The notes: generated from the letters alone by a model not told the origin. A stretch of 64,000 nt of DNA from Thalassotalea euphylliae (GCF_003390335.1 NZ_QUOU01000001.1:1736001-1800000); one strand, 5' to 3'. Counted from the first letter of the stretch, positions 49,933-59,465 are shown. Numbers and translations are program-made.

Positions 49933-50177
49933 CAGTAAACTTCTTTAATACCGTGAACTTGTTCAACGCAGGCTACTAGGCTGGCTAACAAAGATTGGTC
50001 AGCCAAAGCAAGACCAGCTATACAATCAACTACTTGGCTAATAAAGCTAAAGGCTAAAAATAGCCTCACGCACCTTATCATTTACCAGTTAGACACAAAT
50101 TGTTACTGCAAGATGCTGGTTAAAAAGTAAACCCGAATTTTTCGTGGTGCGTAAATAGCAATATCCGCAGCGGCAAT

Positions 50178-50206
50178 GGCAAAACGCCATGGAAAAGCGT
50201 TTTGCC
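50178..50206. other. Perfect hairpin upstream of the fasciclin gene
   Basis: GGCAAAACGC and GCGTTTTGCC with a 9-nt loop. There is no T tract. It could be a regulatory hairpin in the leader of the fasciclin gene or a terminator remnant of the lipoprotein gene. The rest of 49933-50296 shows nothing clear. Confidence 0.45.
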
Positions 50207-50296
50207 GTTAACACCATTATTTATTAACACTATGACTTACTAACAAAAGACACAGAAACGCAGTTGTTTTTTTTGTTAAACAAACAGGAAAACAAA

Positions 50297-50830
50297 ATGA
50301 ATACGTTACAGAAAATTTGGGTTAAAGCCGTATCAGTTGTTATGTTACTTTCAGCATTTGCTGTATCTGCGGGTGGCTACAGTTACAAAAAACAGAAAGA
50401 CATTGTTGATGTTGCCGCATCAAACCAAAGTTTTACGACGCTAGTTGCTGCGGTAAAAGCAGCAGGCTTGGTAGACACACTTAAAGGTAAAGGCCCTTAC
50501 ACTGTGTTCGCGCCCACTAACGCGGCATTTGCCAAGTTGCCAGCCGGCACAGTAGAAAATCTACTCAAGCCAGAAAACAAAGATAAGCTCATTGAAATTC
50601 TGACTTATCACGTAGTGCCCAGTAAGTTCTATGCTAAGCAAGTTGTCAATATTGATGCCGCAAAAACTGTGCAAGGCTCAAGTGTTGATATCACCGCAAT
50701 GAACGGCAAAGTGATGATCGATAATGCCAAAGTGATAAAAACCGATATCAAGGCATCAAACGGTGTCATTCATGTGATTGATAATGTGATCATGCCAAGT
50801 GAAAAAGCAACCGTCGCTAAGCACCATTAA
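50297..50830 (+). CDS. Fasciclin-domain exported protein
   Basis: A 177-residue protein with signal peptide (VVMLLSAFAVSAGG) and a single FAS1 domain. FAS1 landmarks are FTTLVAAVKAAGLVDTLKGK, GPYTVFAPTNAAFAKLP, ILTYHVVPSKFYAKQV and NGVIHVIDNVIMP. FAS1 proteins are adhesion-like periplasmic or surface proteins. ATG 50297 has AGGA at 7 nt. A strong terminator follows. The specific partner is unknown. Confidence 0.93.
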   Translation: MNTLQKIWVKAVSVVMLLSAFAVSAGGYSYKKQKDIVDVAASNQSFTTLVAAVKAAGLVDTLKGKGPYTVFAPTNAAFAKLPAGTVENLLKPENKDKLIEILTYHVVPSKFYAKQVVNIDAAKTVQGSSVDITAMNGKVMIDNAKVIKTDIKASNGVIHVIDNVIMPSEKATVAKHH

Positions 50831-50898
50831 TTCAATTCAAGTCAGCGTGAGATTTATACGCTTTCGATAAACCGCGTACCAATAGCATTCCGACACTC

Positions 50899-50934
50899 GC
50901 CCACCAAAACTTCTTTCAAGGTGGGCTTTTTTTT
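50899..50934 (+). terminator. Rho-independent terminator of the fasciclin gene
   Basis: GCCCACC and GGTGGGC with a 14-nt loop, then eight Ts. Confidence 0.88.
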
Positions 50935-51031
50935 ACTTCCGTTAGCTCAAAACCGTATTCAGCTATGGTGGTTTTCAATGCACACGCTAATGAGTCACTG
51001 CTTTTTCCCGCCTTTGGTCAGCAGAGCAGCA

Positions 51032-52387
51032 TCATTCTAAATGAGGTATAAATAAGGCTTTTACATTGACCTTTGCTGCTAATTTAGTGGCTAAAAGATA
51101 AATACCTGCGAGCTTACGGTGAATAAAAATGGCATCAACAGGTGGCGTATGCCACTGATCTTTTTGGCGTTGAATATTCATGCCTTGGTTCTTGATACGC
51201 TGTGCTAAGTTGCTTGTCGCAAAATCATAATCGTTAGCTACTAGCGGCTCACTGGCTAATTTGAAAATTGCCAAGATCTGCGCGAGGTAATCGTCACTAA
51301 TGTCTTTAGTAAAGAATCCCAACTGTTTTGCAGAGGCGATCATTTGTTGCTCATCTTCACACATGGCGGCATTGATAAGCGCTAAATAGCCTGTGCTAAT
51401 GTGGCCGGGAATCGCTCGTGTCGCCCCAAAGTCCAACAAGACAATTTTTTGCGCTTCCTCTTGGTACAAAAAATTAGCGAAGTTCGGATCTGTTTGCATC
51501 AGCTTAAAATCAAACAGCTCACGAAAAAACAGCGCAATTAATTGTTCAACAACCTTATTTCTCGTTGCTTGTGGTGCCATTCGCAAGTTCTCGATAGGCA
51601 TACCGTCAATAAAGTTCATGGTTAAAATCGCGTCATTACTTAGCGGCTTAACAACCGTTGGCAGGCAAAAACCATCGTTGTTAATCAGCTTTGTGTAGCG
51701 ATTCATAAAGCTAGCCTCGGCTTGATAACTGGCTTCAACGAGTAGCTGTTTCTTTGCTTCACTGATTAAATCGTCTATTTGTAAATGCTTGGGCAACAGG
51801 CCTGATAATTTGAGTAGAGCGGCTACATTGTCAACATCGCTTGCTATCGCGGTGGCGACACCGGGGTATTGCACTTTAACGGCTAGCTTTTCACCTGTTT
51901 CTAAATGGGCCAAGTGCACTTGCCCAATGGAGGCCGAGGCAAAGGGTTGCAGCTCAAAATAACTAAAATTATCAAGCCAATTGTCCCCCCATTGCGCTTT
52001 TAACACGGTAATGAGCTGTTTGTGAGGCATGGGCTTGGCATCAGCCCTCAGTTTTTCGAGTAACTGACTGAGTTCAGGGGGCAGTAAATCACCAGCGTCC
52101 ATCGAAAGTAACTGACCCAGCTTCATTGCTGCGCCACGCATTTGCGCCAATTTATCCGCTAACAAGCGGATATTGTGAGGCTGCAGCACCAAGTTCTTTA
52201 CCGTCGGCGATTCACCCTGCGCGAGTTGTTTTGCGCCGTTCACCATGGCGTTGGTGGCAACTTTTGCCATTAAACCCCCGATGCTGGTTAATCGAGAGAA
52301 ACGGGAGGTGGGTATTTTTTGGGGGGCATTATCTTTATGTGCTTTGTCTTTATGTGTGTTTTTATGTGTGTCGTCGTGATGTGACAA
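51032..52387 (-). CDS. ABC1/UbiB-type atypical kinase
   Basis: A 451-residue protein of the AarF/ADCK family. KLAQMRGAAMKLGQLLSMD holds the KxGQ motif, then ASIGQVHLAHLETGEKLAVK and VQYPG, the TDPNFANFLYQ catalytic segment and the metal DFG in KIVLLDFGATRAIP. Relatives support quinone synthesis or lipid metabolism. There is no terminal membrane pair as in UbiB, so it resembles the ADCK3/4-like group. The start TTG 52387 gives a His/Lys/Asp-rich opening (SHHDDTHKNTHKDKAHKDN); no better start is visible before residue 40, and no ribosome-binding site is clear. Confidence 0.85.
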   Translation of the reverse strand: MSHHDDTHKNTHKDKAHKDNAPQKIPTSRFSRLTSIGGLMAKVATNAMVNGAKQLAQGESPTVKNLVLQPHNIRLLADKLAQMRGAAMKLGQLLSMDAGDLLPPELSQLLEKLRADAKPMPHKQLITVLKAQWGDNWLDNFSYFELQPFASASIGQVHLAHLETGEKLAVKVQYPGVATAIASDVDNVAALLKLSGLLPKHLQIDDLISEAKKQLLVEASYQAEASFMNRYTKLINNDGFCLPTVVKPLSNDAILTMNFIDGMPIENLRMAPQATRNKVVEQLIALFFRELFDFKLMQTDPNFANFLYQEEAQKIVLLDFGATRAIPGHISTGYLALINAAMCEDEQQMIASAKQLGFFTKDISDDYLAQILAIFKLASEPLVANDYDFATSNLAQRIKNQGMNIQRQKDQWHTPPVDAIFIHRKLAGIYLLATKLAAKVNVKALFIPHLE

Positions 52388-52461
52388 GGTTAATGGCTAC
52401 CGATAAAAGAATGTCTATACAGGTTTACGTTAATGCCAGCGGCTTTGATCTTTTTTACTAC

Positions 52462-52501
52462 AAGCCCACTGAAGCCCACTGAAGCCCACTGAAGCCCACT
52501 G
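52462..52501. repeat. 10-bp tandem repeat, four units (AAGCCCACTG)
   Basis: Four exact head-to-tail copies of AAGCCCACTG lie between the ABC1-kinase gene and the first TonB receptor gene. The purity suggests a recent, slippage-prone array. Confidence 0.9.
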
Positions 52502-52552
52502 ATATTGATGAGAAGTTATATAATTATAAATACAAAAACACAAATAGAAATC

Positions 52553-52570
52553 ATTATTGATAACAATAAT
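52553..52570 (+). promoter_or_regulatory. Fur-box-like palindrome ahead of TonB receptor 1
   Basis: ATTATTG, ATAA, CAATAAT: a perfect 7-bp inverted repeat, AT-rich and preceded by AATC, about 135 bp before the receptor gene. It shares the core AACAATAAT with the site at 59380. Confidence 0.5.
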
Positions 52571-52704
52571 TTGTGTGGGTAGAATGCCGCCACACTTTCA
52601 TTCATTTACACACCGTTTTTCCATCTTTGGTGTCGTGATGAAAGCGTAAATCACTTTTTGGCGAAGCAAAAAGTTCTAATAACACTAAAGAGTCTCGAAT
52701 AACA

Positions 52705-54996
52705 ATGAAGTCATTCACCTTATCCAAAGTTGCCGCGGCGACTTTACTCGCCGCCATGTCTACTCACGTCAGTGCTAACACAGCAAACGCCGCTGACGCA
52801 GAGAGCTATGAAACCATTACCGTTACTGGCCAAAAAATTGAACGTTCTCTGCAAGACACCAAAGAAAGTGTCTCGGTGATTACTGCTGATGTGATTGCAG
52901 AAATGCCAGTACTCGATTATGAAGATTTACTCGACATTACCCCGAACGCATTTTCTTTTGCCAATGGTGAAAATTTTGGCTTGCGTGGTATTACGCAAAA
53001 TCAGAATTCAACAGGTGGTGGCAGCGGTGAACTAGCAAGTTTATATGTGGATGGCGTTGCTTACACAGGCTTTTCAACGCGCTTTAATCCAAAAGATTTA
53101 TGGGATGTAGAGCAAGTCGAAATTTTGCGTGGTCCACAATCAACAAACGTTGGCCGTAATGCGCTTATCGGTGCGTTAGTGGTTAAAACCAAGCGCCCAG
53201 AGCTTGATGAAAATTACGGTAGCGTAAAGTTAGAGCTTGGTAATTACGGTTTACAAACGACCAGCGGTGTTGCCAATTTTGCCGTGACCGACAACTCAGC
53301 GCTGCGCTTAACTGGGCAGTACTCAAAATCTGACGGCTACATCACCAATGTTACCTTAAATGATGATGAGTTTGATGCCCGCGAGAATACTAATATTCGC
53401 GCTCAGTACCTTATTGAGTTTAGTGAAGATTTTACAGCTAACTTGCGTTTAGGTTATGCAAAAACTAAACGTGGCCAAGATATTTTCCGCTCTGACTTAC
53501 AGCTACAAGACAGCTTCAATAGCTCAGCGAATATTGCTGCCGATGAAGACTATGAAGCGACAACCGGTGCGATTCACATCGATTACACTTTCAACGATGC
53601 GTGGAGCATGCAGGCAGTAACCTCGTTTATTGATGGCGATTACTTTAGAAAAGACGATGACGATGAAGGCCCTGGTGGTGGTAACGCATTTCGCGGCCGC
53701 GAAGCTCAAGATAAAAACTGGTCGCAAGAAATTCGTTTCAACTACGACTCTGACCAGCTAACGGGTGTATTTGGCGCATACTACATTGATGTAGAGTTAG
53801 TGAATAACACCAGTGCGTTATCAAACATAGGCTTGCATTTATTACTCGCCAGTGTGCCGGGGGCAGGGCAGCTTATTCCGTTCTACCCTGAGACGATTGA
53901 AGTTGATGCTTTACGCCCGTTTGAGCAAGATACGAAAAACTATGCCTTCTTTACCGAGTGGGACTACAAACTTACCGATCAATTAACCTTAAATGCAGGG
54001 TTCCGCTACGATGTTGAAGAGCAAGACTCTGTAAGTTCTGCTGCGAATACGTTAGCGGCAGGCAGCACATTACCTGATCCTGTGCAATCGGCGCAGTTAG
54101 CCGAATTAATGTTCCCCGGCGCAGGTTTAGGCCCTGTTGTGCAAGCGGGTATTGCTCAGGTCAATGGCGTCCTGCTTTCGCGATTAGCTCCTTCAGGTCC
54201 TGACGCGCGTGACACCGACTACAATGCGTTTCTACCGCAAGTGGGTATCACCTATGAGTTAGATGAAAATCAGTCGATAAGTGCGTTCTATAAAAAAGGC
54301 TATCGCGTAGGTGGCGTTGACAACGCTATTACCGGTGCTGCACCCGTTGAATATGACCCAGAATATCTGGATAACTACGAACTTGCTTATCGCTCAGTAT
54401 GGCTTGATGGCGACTTGATATTGAATGCGAATGCGTATTTTGGTGACTGGACAGATCAGCAAGTACAAGAATGCCCAAATGGTTTGTTAAGCTGTGTCAC
54501 CGTTAATGCGGGTGAATCTGAAATATCCGGTTTAGAAGCTGAATTCCGCTATGCGTACTCAGACGATGTAACTTTCTTTGGTAGTTTAGGTTTGTCTGAT
54601 ACCGAGTTTAAAGACTATACAGCGTTTGACAACAATGCCAATCCGATTGATTTAAGTGGTAATACCTTTGCCCGCTCGCCTGAGATGACGGCTGCATTCG
54701 GCAGTCGAGTTTATGTTACTGACGAATTCTACATCAGCGGTAACATCAACTATCAGTCAGATATGGAGTCAGATATCTTCAATAATGACGAGTTCAAGTT
54801 AGATTCACGTGTGCTTATTAACCTTAAAGCGGGTTATGAAATTGGTGAGTTTGTTGTTGATGCTTATGTGACTAACTTAACCGACAAAAATTACCTTGAA
54901 ATCAATGGTGAAGGGCTTGGCTCGCCAGACGCACGCATTGCACGAGCTGGTGTACCGCGTCAATTTGGGCTCGCGGTGACTTACAACTTTGAATAA
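52705..54996 (+). CDS. TonB-dependent receptor 1 (probable siderophore/heme type)
   Basis: A 763-residue outer-membrane receptor. Signal peptide (AATLLAAMSTHVSANTANAA), TonB box YETITVTGQK, plug domain with EQVEILRGPQSTNVGRNALI, and a beta-barrel with the recurrent NYELAYRSVWLDGDLILNAN. The barrel ends AVTYNFE. A Fur-like site upstream and PepSY reductase-like genes nearby suggest iron-siderophore or heme uptake. It is related to receptor 2 at 56861 through TVTGQKIxRSL and the WTDQQ segment. Both have Ala/Gly/Leu-rich extracellular loop inserts at matching positions. Confidence 0.9.
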   Translation: MKSFTLSKVAAATLLAAMSTHVSANTANAADAESYETITVTGQKIERSLQDTKESVSVITADVIAEMPVLDYEDLLDITPNAFSFANGENFGLRGITQNQNSTGGGSGELASLYVDGVAYTGFSTRFNPKDLWDVEQVEILRGPQSTNVGRNALIGALVVKTKRPELDENYGSVKLELGNYGLQTTSGVANFAVTDNSALRLTGQYSKSDGYITNVTLNDDEFDARENTNIRAQYLIEFSEDFTANLRLGYAKTKRGQDIFRSDLQLQDSFNSSANIAADEDYEATTGAIHIDYTFNDAWSMQAVTSFIDGDYFRKDDDDEGPGGGNAFRGREAQDKNWSQEIRFNYDSDQLTGVFGAYYIDVELVNNTSALSNIGLHLLLASVPGAGQLIPFYPETIEVDALRPFEQDTKNYAFFTEWDYKLTDQLTLNAGFRYDVEEQDSVSSAANTLAAGSTLPDPVQSAQLAELMFPGAGLGPVVQAGIAQVNGVLLSRLAPSGPDARDTDYNAFLPQVGITYELDENQSISAFYKKGYRVGGVDNAITGAAPVEYDPEYLDNYELAYRSVWLDGDLILNANAYFGDWTDQQVQECPNGLLSCVTVNAGESEISGLEAEFRYAYSDDVTFFGSLGLSDTEFKDYTAFDNNANPIDLSGNTFARSPEMTAAFGSRVYVTDEFYISGNINYQSDMESDIFNNDEFKLDSRVLINLKAGYEIGEFVVDAYVTNLTDKNYLEINGEGLGSPDARIARAGVPRQFGLAVTYNFE

Positions 54997-55010
54997 TAGA
55001 TAGTTAATTA

Positions 55011-55080
55011 AAGCCCTTAATTCAGCAACTTAATTAAGTTATTTAGTTCGGCGCTGAGTTAAGGGCTTCGTTTGTTTTTT
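55011..55080 (+). terminator. Branched terminator after TonB receptor 1
   Basis: Outer arms AAGCCCTTAATTCAGC and GCTGAGTTAAGGGCTT pair at 15 of 16 positions, enclosing a second perfect 14-nt palindrome (AACTTAATTAAGTT). A T-rich run (TTTGTTTTTT) follows. Confidence 0.75.
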
Positions 55081-55206
55081 CGCAATCGTGTTTGGCTGTA
55101 GTGTATTGCTGATAAATCAGCAATATCGCTTTTCAGGTCGGAGCATGATTGCGAAAGAGTTTTTGTACAAGTGCACCTGTATCAAGACACTAGAGAGGGC
55201 AATTTT

Positions 55207-56412
55207 TTGAATAGAGCAAAGTGGTTTAAAGTCCATAGCTGGGTGGGCTTTAAACTGTCGATACTATTATCGTTTACCTTAGTAACAGGCACACTGGCGG
55301 TGCTTTCTCACGAGCTGGATTGGTTAACCAATTCGGCAATGCGTGTTGAGGCCAGCTCAGTTGATAAACTCGATTGGTTAGCCATATACAAGAGTGCCAA
55401 AGCACAGCAACCCAATAAACATTTCTTATACCTTAGCGCCCCTCTCGATCCTTGGTTCGCCGCTGAAGTGGCTTACTTTGACACCGAAGATACCAATCAT
55501 CGCAACTTTTTTCATCCCTCAACGGGAGAGTATCTGGGCGACGGGCGTTGGTATAACTGGCAGCGATTTTTTCGGATGAGCCATCGCCATCTCATGGTAC
55601 CCACTAAAATCGGGGTGACCATAGTCGGCGCGTTAGGCTTCTTGCTGTTTGTGTCGTTAGTCACGAGCTTAGTGGTTTATCGCAAATGGTGGACAGGGTT
55701 TTTCCGCATGCCAAGACGAAGTCATCGCAAGTTATTCTGGGCTGACGTGCACCGTCTAGCTGGGGTGTGGAGTTTGTGGTTTATCGCCATTATTGCTGTC
55801 ACAGGGATATGGTACTTTGTTGAAGTTTGGGGACTGAGAGCCGATTACCCAGATCGCGGCAAAGCCCATTCTGAGCAGGCTGTCGATGCTAAAGTTCTGC
55901 CCTCATTAACGGTATTTGCCAAGATGTTAGCGCAGGTCGAAAAGGCGTATCCTGAACTAACGGTAACCCGAGTCTTCTTCCCACAACGCAATGGCGACGG
56001 GGTTGTATTTCAAGGACAAGCTGATGCCATATTGGTTAGACCTCGCGCCAATATGCTGAGCTTTGATCCCATCTCAGGAGAACTTTTAGTCAAAAACCAA
56101 GGGGTGAACTTATCCATTCACGCGCGTCTTTCCGAAGCTGCGGACCCGCTTCACTTTGGCACCTTTGCCGGTTTTCCTTCCAAGGTACTCTACTTTATTT
56201 TCGGCGTAGTGCTTAGCACCTTGGCAATCTCTGGCACTTATATTTACGGCATGCGCATTGCCCGAGTGCCTAAATCACAGCCAGTTTCACGTGCGCAATT
56301 TTGGCGAGCAGCGACTAAAACAATGACCTGGGGCAAGTGGTTTTCTATTGTGGCTATTGTTGTTTGCCTTGTCATCACCGTATTGCTGTTTGGTGGGTTT
56401 ATTACTCAATAG
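55207..56412 (+). CDS. PepSY-associated membrane protein 1 (iron-siderophore reductase-like)
   Basis: A 401-residue inner-membrane protein of the PepSY_TM type. KVHSWVGFKLSILLSFTLVT forms TM1 with its leading His. RHLMVPTKIGVTIVGALGFL and FWADVHRLAGVWSLWFIAI carry further helix-end His residues, and a last pair of helices ends the protein. Such proteins (FoxB/FpvG relatives) are proposed to reduce siderophore-bound iron in the periplasm. AGAGAGG lies 7 nt before TTG 55207, preferred over GTG 55171. It lies between two TonB receptor genes. Confidence 0.85.
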   Translation: MNRAKWFKVHSWVGFKLSILLSFTLVTGTLAVLSHELDWLTNSAMRVEASSVDKLDWLAIYKSAKAQQPNKHFLYLSAPLDPWFAAEVAYFDTEDTNHRNFFHPSTGEYLGDGRWYNWQRFFRMSHRHLMVPTKIGVTIVGALGFLLFVSLVTSLVVYRKWWTGFFRMPRRSHRKLFWADVHRLAGVWSLWFIAIIAVTGIWYFVEVWGLRADYPDRGKAHSEQAVDAKVLPSLTVFAKMLAQVEKAYPELTVTRVFFPQRNGDGVVFQGQADAILVRPRANMLSFDPISGELLVKNQGVNLSIHARLSEAADPLHFGTFAGFPSKVLYFIFGVVLSTLAISGTYIYGMRIARVPKSQPVSRAQFWRAATKTMTWGKWFSIVAIVVCLVITVLLFGGFITQ

Positions 56413-56624
56413 CAGCTTAAATCAGCATTATTAGCAGCTTAAAGCTTTGCCAAGATAACTGCAGTCGCAAACTCTTCAACTTAGGGCGAATAGTTTTAGG
56501 CTGCAGCTGCCCCTTGTTTTTCACTTTCTGTGTATGTCTTAGGATGTACGATTACTCTTCTTTAACCGAATAATCTTGGCTAATTAATATTATTTCATTT
56601 GATAATTAACGAACTTTTTACAAT

Positions 56625-56643
56625 GAAAATGCAAATCATTATC
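56625..56643 (+). promoter_or_regulatory. Fur box ahead of TonB receptor 2
   Basis: GAAAATGCAAATCATTATC matches the 19-bp Fur consensus at 16 of 19 positions. It lies 218 bp before the start codon. The remaining 56413-56860 sequence holds no gene I can support. Confidence 0.75.
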
Positions 56644-56860
56644 ATTGCTTCGCTTTTGATGTCTACTGGTATTTTTTGAGTTGAACAGGCGCTATCTAAG
56701 TGTTTGAAAAATATTCAAAGGTAGACACTTAAAAGCTGTTTTATGAGGCCACCCCTCAATGCCATGATAAGGAAGCCTCTCACTTTCCCTTTTGGCTCTT
56801 TTCGTTGCTGCCGTGAGTTAATGCGCAGCTTTATTTATTGATACAACAGAAGTAAACCCA

Positions 56861-59203
56861 ATGAAATATAACAAAGTTGCCACTGCTTTAATGCTTGCAT
56901 GCGGCGCGTTCTCTCAAACAATACTTGCCGATGAAATATTAGACGATAGTATCGAGACGATTGTCGTAACAGGTCAAAAAATAGATCGCTCACTCAAAGA
57001 AACAGTCAACAGTGTCGCTGTTGTCACGGCAAAAGAATTTGAAAAACTCAACATCAAAACCGTTGATGATATCTACAATATTGTGCCAAATATCTCGGGT
57101 GATTTTGGCCAAGGTTTTAGTATTCGCGGCATTGATGGCTTTAACGTTTCAGGCGGTGGTAATAGCTATTTAACCAGCATTTATTTAGATGGTGCTCCTT
57201 TACCTGAACGCGTGGCAAGAGCTGGTGGTACATCGGTCTGGGACTTAGCGCAAGTTGAAGTGTTTCGTGGCCCTCAATCAACACTGCAAGGTCGTAATGC
57301 ATTAGCTGGCGCAATTATTATGCGTACCCAAGATCCAACTTATGAATGGACAGGTAAAGGCAAACTCGCGATAGGGGAATATGGTAAACAAGAAGTTGCC
57401 TTTGCCGGTGGTGGTGCCTTGGTTGATGATATCTTGGCATTTCGCTTGAGTTATGAAGATAACCAATACGATGGTGATATTTACAATACGACTCAAAAGA
57501 AAGATCAAACTTTTGAGAATACGGAAAGCTTGCGCGGCAAACTGCTGTTTCAGCCAACGGAAGCTATCACAGCACTACTCACGCTATCGAGTATGGAAAT
57601 CGAGTACGGGGCGCAGTGGGCACAGTTCAACTATGGTGATTCAGCGTTTGATCGCAAGAGCTTTTTCAATTCTCCTATTTGGCAAAAAACGGATGCTGAT
57701 TTATACAATCTCGAGTTAACGTGGGAGTTAACGGATGAACTATCCTTGTACTCAGTCACTACCTATAATGATTCCGAATACAGTTTCCGTTGGGATGGTG
57801 ATCTTAGTGCCGAACAATTAGTCGCTGACCAAACCTATATCCGCAATGATGAAACGATCAGCCAAGACCTAAGGATTACCTACCAAACTGATGATATTCA
57901 GGCGTTATTTGGGGTTTACTATTCGAAGCTAGAGGTCGATGCTGCCTCGGTAGGCGAGCGATTGATTTCATTTAGTACCATTGGCTTACCACCATTGGCT
58001 GTGTTATTAGGTGCTCCGCCGGCACTAGGTGGCTTTGGCTTACCTGCTGAATTAATCGGCGCAGTGTTACCGCTCTATCCTGATATTGATCCTGTTCGCT
58101 TGGGTTTAGTTGACGGCTTCGATCAAGAAGTTGAAACCATGGCGATTTATGCTGATATTACATGGCATATTACGGATCAATTTGACTTGCTAGCTGGCCT
58201 TCGTTACGACGAAGAAGAACAAAGCAATTCGTCAAGAGCTGTTGTTCAAATTAATAATACATTACCAGATCCCGCTGTGCTGCCTGCACCTTTAAATCAA
58301 GTCGTGGCAGGTATTAATGCTAACTTAAATGGCATCGCTGCTGGTGCGTCAGGTGTAGAGCCGCTATCTTCGGCAGATTTTGATGCTTGGTTACCAAAAA
58401 TTGGTGTGAGTTACCACGCCAGTGAAGATGTTACCGCAAGTTTAGTGTATCAACGCGGTTATCGCTCTGGTGGTGTTGGCACCAATACTGCGCGTACGCG
58501 CTTGTTCACCTATGATCCTGAATATACTGACAACTACGAGCTATCGATTCGCTCAGTATGGCTAGGTGGGAACTTAATGTGGAATACCAACTTATTCTAC
58601 ACTGATTGGACAGATCAACAAATCAGTATTCAGTTATCGACAAATACCTTTGACAATGAAACCATTAACTCAGGTGAGTCAAATGTCAAAGGCTTTGAAA
58701 CCGAGGTCTATTATTACCCAAGTGAACAGCTAACCATTACGGCGGGGTTAGGCTACGCTAAGTCAGAATTTACCGAATTTGAATACACACTGCCAGCTAC
58801 GGGCGAAGTTGTAGATCTTTCTGAACGTTCATTTGCCGATGCTCCAGAGTGGACGGCTAACATTGCCATTCACTATGATTTTGGCGAAGGGTTTAGCGCT
58901 GGTGTTAATGCTAACTACCGTAATGAAAGCCCGGCTTACTTAAATCCTGCAGTCTCACTATCGTCACAAAAGTTAGCACTTAATGCGGACCCAACGAATG
59001 ATGCGCGTACCTTAGTCAATGTAAATACTAGCTATGAGTGGGACAACTACACGATAAGGCTAGATGTGAGTAATTTACTGGATAAGGACTATATTTCGAC
59101 ACACTTTACGGACGCTGATAACGCAGGAAATAGCCAAAGCTTTGGCCAACATATACCCGGTCGTTCTCGCCAAGTCAGTTTAACATTCTTAGCGGATTTC
59201 TAA
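56861..59203 (+). CDS. TonB-dependent receptor 2 (probable siderophore/heme type)
   Basis: A 780-residue receptor. Signal peptide (ALMLACGAFSQTILA), TonB box ETIVVTGQKIDRSLKE, plug motif AQVEVFRGPQSTLQGRNALA, and barrel segments NYELSIRSVWLGGNLMWNTN, FYTDWTDQQISI and YEWDNYTIRLDVSNLLDKDY. It ends VSLTFLADF with the usual C-terminal Phe. It is a distinct paralog of receptor 1. The Fur box upstream and DUF3649-PepSY-DUF3325 genes downstream point to ferric-siderophore import. No siderophore synthesis genes are here, so foreign siderophores are likely. Confidence 0.92.
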   Translation: MKYNKVATALMLACGAFSQTILADEILDDSIETIVVTGQKIDRSLKETVNSVAVVTAKEFEKLNIKTVDDIYNIVPNISGDFGQGFSIRGIDGFNVSGGGNSYLTSIYLDGAPLPERVARAGGTSVWDLAQVEVFRGPQSTLQGRNALAGAIIMRTQDPTYEWTGKGKLAIGEYGKQEVAFAGGGALVDDILAFRLSYEDNQYDGDIYNTTQKKDQTFENTESLRGKLLFQPTEAITALLTLSSMEIEYGAQWAQFNYGDSAFDRKSFFNSPIWQKTDADLYNLELTWELTDELSLYSVTTYNDSEYSFRWDGDLSAEQLVADQTYIRNDETISQDLRITYQTDDIQALFGVYYSKLEVDAASVGERLISFSTIGLPPLAVLLGAPPALGGFGLPAELIGAVLPLYPDIDPVRLGLVDGFDQEVETMAIYADITWHITDQFDLLAGLRYDEEEQSNSSRAVVQINNTLPDPAVLPAPLNQVVAGINANLNGIAAGASGVEPLSSADFDAWLPKIGVSYHASEDVTASLVYQRGYRSGGVGTNTARTRLFTYDPEYTDNYELSIRSVWLGGNLMWNTNLFYTDWTDQQISIQLSTNTFDNETINSGESNVKGFETEVYYYPSEQLTITAGLGYAKSEFTEFEYTLPATGEVVDLSERSFADAPEWTANIAIHYDFGEGFSAGVNANYRNESPAYLNPAVSLSSQKLALNADPTNDARTLVNVNTSYEWDNYTIRLDVSNLLDKDYISTHFTDADNAGNSQSFGQHIPGRSRQVSLTFLADF

Positions 59204-59231
59204 ATTTTACTCAGTCATACTCAATATGACG

Positions 59232-59258
59232 CGTGGGGAAGAGTGCTGCTTTCCCACG
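59232..59258 (+). terminator. Hairpin after TonB receptor 2
   Basis: CGTGGGGAAG and CTTTCCCACG (one G-T pair) with a 7-nt loop; moderately T-rich after it. Confidence 0.6.
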
Positions 59259-59357
59259 TTACCTTTCTTACCTTCACTGATACAAGGCAATAAACTCTCA
59301 ATGCAACAACATTCGCTTTGTTTTATTGATAGCTCTGCCCCCCTATATTTTTATAAC

Positions 59358-59400
59358 GTTATTTATTTATAGAACAAATAAATAACAATAATTGTTATTT
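59358..59400 (+). promoter_or_regulatory. Nested palindromes ahead of the DUF3649-PepSY-DUF3325 unit
   Basis: GTTATTTATTT (59358) pairs with AAATAAATAAC (59376-59386). Overlapping it, AAATAACAAT (59380) and its exact reverse complement surround one A (59380-59400). They lie 66-108 bp before the DUF3649 gene. The second palindrome resembles the Fur-like site at 52553. Confidence 0.55.
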
Positions 59401-59465
59401 ATGTTTGTGTTGTTGCGAAGTTATTATTTCTTGCTAATTTGTTAAAAGCATAATCAATTCTAAAA

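Noticed and set aside
52462..52501. Tandem repeats read as a CRISPR fragment
   Set aside because: Units are 10 bp with no spacers and no palindrome; no cas genes nearby.
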